DNA of 10,674 nt from an uncultured Variovorax sp. (GTDB taxonomy: Bacteria > Pseudomonadota > Gammaproteobacteria > Burkholderiales > Burkholderiaceae). The stretch is taken from assembly GCA_946478645.1 (NCBI GenBank), contig CAMLCW010000171.1:1-10674 (forward strand), read 5' to 3'. Positions 8,854-10,674 of this stretch are shown piece after piece. The translations under genes were made by a program, and so were the position numbers. Position 1 is the first letter of the stretch; each line of letters opens with the position of its first letter. Under the pieces are notes generated by a model. The model was not told where the DNA came from, searched no databases, and saw only the letters and a list, made by a program, of their open reading frames with translations.

Positions 8854-9704
8854 CGGTTCGCAGCGCGGCGCAGCGCGGCCACCCGCTCCGCGATGTCGTC
8901 GACATCGAGCGCATCTTCCGCATGCGCGAGGTAGGTTTCGAGGTCGCGCACGGCCGCCGCGGTGCTGCCCTGCTCGGCGTGGGCGAGGCCGCGGTCGCGG
9001 TACTCGCCCCAGGCGTTGGGCAGCAGCGCGACAAGGCGGTCCTGCACCGGGATGGCACGCTGCCAGTCCTCCTGCGCGCGGTGCACCTCCTTGAGATTGC
9101 GCAGCATGCGCGCAATGATCTCGCGCGGGCTCGCGGGCTGCAGGTAGAGCCCGAGCGGCACGTCGAAATCGCCCACCAGGCCGTTGCTGCGCTTGTAGGG
9201 CTCAAGCCGCTCGCTGAGTTCCTCGCGCGAGAGCGACTTGCCGCTGAAGGGGTCGATCACGACTTGGCCCTTGGGCAGCGTCACCTTGACCATGAAGTGG
9301 CCCGGAAAACCCACGCCGCGCGCCTGCAGGCCGAGCCCCTGCGCCAGCTCCATCCAGAGCACCGCGAGCGAGATCGGGATGCCGCGGCGCGTGCGCAGCA
9401 CCGCATTGAGGTAGCTGTTGTCGGGGTCGTAGTAGTCGTTGACGTTGCCGCCGAAGCTCAGGTCGCTGAAGAAGAACTGGTTGAGCGCACGCAAGCGCGC
9501 AAGCGGCGCGGCATCGTCGGGCAGCCGGCGCTTCAGGCGCGCAAGCAGCTGGTCGACGTCGCCGAGCACCTGCTGCACGTCGAGGTCGGGGTATTCATCC
9601 TGCGCCAGGCTGGCGGCAGCCTCGAGCAGCGGAAAGTGGTCGTCGCTCTGCACCAGCGACTCGAAATACGCGAGGGCGGTGGGAACCTGAAAGCTGAACG
9701 TCAT
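8850..9704 (-). CDS. SirB1-family protein: transglutaminase-like domain plus TPR (284 aa)
   Basis: Cytosolic protein of the SirB1 family. The transglutaminase-like core spans about 40-190, with LNQFFFSDLSFGGNVNDYY (from 74), NSYLNAVLRTRRGIPISL (96-113), GVGFPGHFMVKV (130-141) and VIDPFSGKSLSREEL. TPR-like helices follow at about 192-270 (PREIIARMLRNLKEVHRAQ, then ALLPNAWGEYRDRGLAHAEQG). The position equivalent to a transglutaminase cysteine does not appear to be Cys, as is common in this family, so catalysis is doubtful. Function is not established; the family name comes from a proposed link to invasion-gene regulation. The ATG at 9704 lacks a Shine-Dalgarno, but a sigma70-like promoter ends just before it. 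murJ lies 44 bp upstream and the VOC gene overlaps the stop. Confidence 0.93.
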   Translation of the reverse strand: MTFSFQVPTALAYFESLVQSDDHFPLLEAAASLAQDEYPDLDVQQVLGDVDQLLARLKRRLPDDAAPLARLRALNQFFFSDLSFGGNVNDYYDPDNSYLNAVLRTRRGIPISLAVLWMELAQGLGLQARGVGFPGHFMVKVTLPKGQVVIDPFSGKSLSREELSERLEPYKRSNGLVGDFDVPLGLYLQPASPREIIARMLRNLKEVHRAQEDWQRAIPVQDRLVALLPNAWGEYRDRGLAHAEQGSTAAAVRDLETYLAHAEDALDVDDIAERVAALRRAANR

Positions 9705-9709
9705 GTGTC

Positions 9710-9738
9710 TTTGTAGAGGAGCGCCCGAGGTGCGTCAA
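9710..9738 (-). promoter_or_regulatory. Sigma70-like promoter for sirB1, apparently leaderless
   Basis: On the minus strand TTGACG (complement of 9733-9738) is followed by a 17-bp spacer and TACAAA (complement of 9710-9715). That is five of six -35 matches and four of six -10 matches at the optimal spacing. Five bases then lead to the ATG at 9704, so transcription would start at or next to the start codon, consistent with the missing Shine-Dalgarno. It lies wholly in the 44-bp gap after murJ. Confidence 0.42.
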
Positions 9739-9748
9739 GGCGGTGTTT

Positions 9749-10674
9749 TCAGCGCCGCAGGAAACTGCGCAGCCGCACGCCCACGGCCGCGAGCACGCCG
9801 AAATACAGCAGCCCCGCACCCGCGATCAGCGCCGCCAGCCAGCCGATGCGCAGCAGCCGCTGCTCGCGCAGCGCGATCCAGTCGACATGCTGCGCGCCCC
9901 AGGCCAGCACGGCGCCGAGCGCCAGCGTGCCGGCGGCCACCTGCAGCACGAAGCGGCCCCAGCCGGGCGCCGGCTGATAGTTGCCGCGGCGCACCAGCCC
10001 GACCAGCAGCCAGATCGCGTTGACCAGCGCGCCGATGGCGATGGTCAGAGTCAGTGCCGCATGCTGCAGCACCGGCACCAGCACCAGATTGAGCAACTGG
10101 ATCAGCACCAGCACCGAGACCGCGATGATCACCGGCGTGCGCATGTCGTGCTTGGCGTAGTAGCCCGGCGCCAGCACCTTGATCGCCACGATGCCGACGA
10201 GCCCGACGCCGTAGCCCATCAACGCCAGCGTGGTGCGCCGGACGTCCTCGCCGCTGTAGGCGCCGTTGTGGAACAGCACCGCCACCAGCGGCTGCGAAAA
10301 CAGCAGCAGCGCCACCGCGCAGGGCGCCGAAAGCAGCACCACCAGCCGCAGGCCCCAGTCGAGCAGCGCCGAATAGCGCGCGTCGTCCCTGGCCGCGCGC
10401 GCACCCGCCAATTGCGGCATCAGCACCACGCCGAGCGCCACGCCGAGCATTGCGGTGGGAAATTCCATCAGCCGGTCGGCGTTGGCGATCCAGGTCACGC
10501 TGCCGACCGCGAGGTGCGAGGCGATCTGCGTGTTGATGAGCAGCGAGATCTGCGCCACGCTGACGCCCAGCAGCGCCGGCGCCATGAGCTTGGCCACCTT
10601 GCGCGTGGTGGGGTCGCGCCAGGCCGCGCGCACCGCGCCCAGGCTCGCGCCGATGCGCGGCAGCAGCCCGAGCT
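9749..10674 (-). CDS. murJ: Lipid II flippase MurJ (MviN), C-terminal part; 5' end beyond the window
   Basis: Inner-membrane MOP-superfamily transporter that flips lipid II, the peptidoglycan precursor, to the periplasmic face. The frame is open at the right edge; 307 residues of a family usually around 510-520 are visible, so the N-terminal 40% is missing. Conserved blocks: MAPALLGVSVAQISLLINTQIAS, then WIANADRLMEFPTAMLGVALG and VLMPQLA, and further on APGYYAKHDMRTPV, a hallmark of MurJ. At least seven hydrophobic segments follow, down to the tail GVRLRSFLRR. The stop is TGA at 9749-9751. It is followed on the same strand by sirB1, an arrangement I recall from other Burkholderiales. Identification is firm; the start cannot be judged. 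Confidence 0.96.
   Translation of the reverse strand, partial: LGLLPRIGASLGAVRAAWRDPTTRKVAKLMAPALLGVSVAQISLLINTQIASHLAVGSVTWIANADRLMEFPTAMLGVALGVVLMPQLAGARAARDDARYSALLDWGLRLVVLLSAPCAVALLLFSQPLVAVLFHNGAYSGEDVRRTTLALMGYGVGLVGIVAIKVLAPGYYAKHDMRTPVIIAVSVLVLIQLLNLVLVPVLQHAALTLTIAIGALVNAIWLLVGLVRRGNYQPAPGWGRFVLQVAAGTLALGAVLAWGAQHVDWIALREQRLLRIGWLAALIAGAGLLYFGVLAAVGVRLRSFLRR

Overview
The window is GC-rich with tightly packed genes. Protein-level resemblance and gene order suggest a betaproteobacterium of the Burkholderiales, most likely Comamonadaceae (Variovorax-like). This is a judgement from family knowledge, since no search could be run. No tRNA, rRNA, CRISPR array, insertion sequence or phage gene is visible, and no stretch over 150 bases lacks a gene.

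Left third (1-4407) is housekeeping. On the minus strand, hda (regulatory inactivation of DnaA) is followed 18 bp later by pcnB (poly(A) polymerase I), which runs off the left edge. Divergent from hda across a 142-bp gap are purM (purine synthesis) and, 41 bp downstream, an AI-2E/PerM-family membrane protein.

Middle (4548-6130) is a plus-strand pair: a small isochorismatase-family cysteine hydrolase and, 11 bp later, a GlxA-type AraC regulator (DJ-1/PfpI-like domain plus AraC helix-turn-helix). The regulator probably controls the hydrolase; the substrate is unknown.

The most interesting part (6124-8380, minus strand) is a complete ECF42-type sigma-factor module. It holds two tandem paralogous DGPF/YciI-like proteins, then a sigma factor with a long C-terminal TPR-like extension whose GTG start overlaps the preceding stop codon. 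No anti-sigma gene is present. In the gap ahead of the first gene I find TGTCGA-N17-CGAC, which as I remember it matches the promoter reported for ECF42 sigma factors, so the module looks autoregulated. The family and its DGPF association are known, but its signal and the job of the DGPF proteins are not. This is the best candidate for a poorly understood system here.

Right third (8425-10674, minus strand) holds murJ (lipid II flippase, C-terminal part), a SirB1-family transglutaminase-like/TPR protein, and a VOC-family protein joined to sirB1 by an ATGA stop/start overlap. A sigma70-like promoter placed to give a leaderless sirB1 transcript lies in the 44-bp murJ-sirB1 gap.
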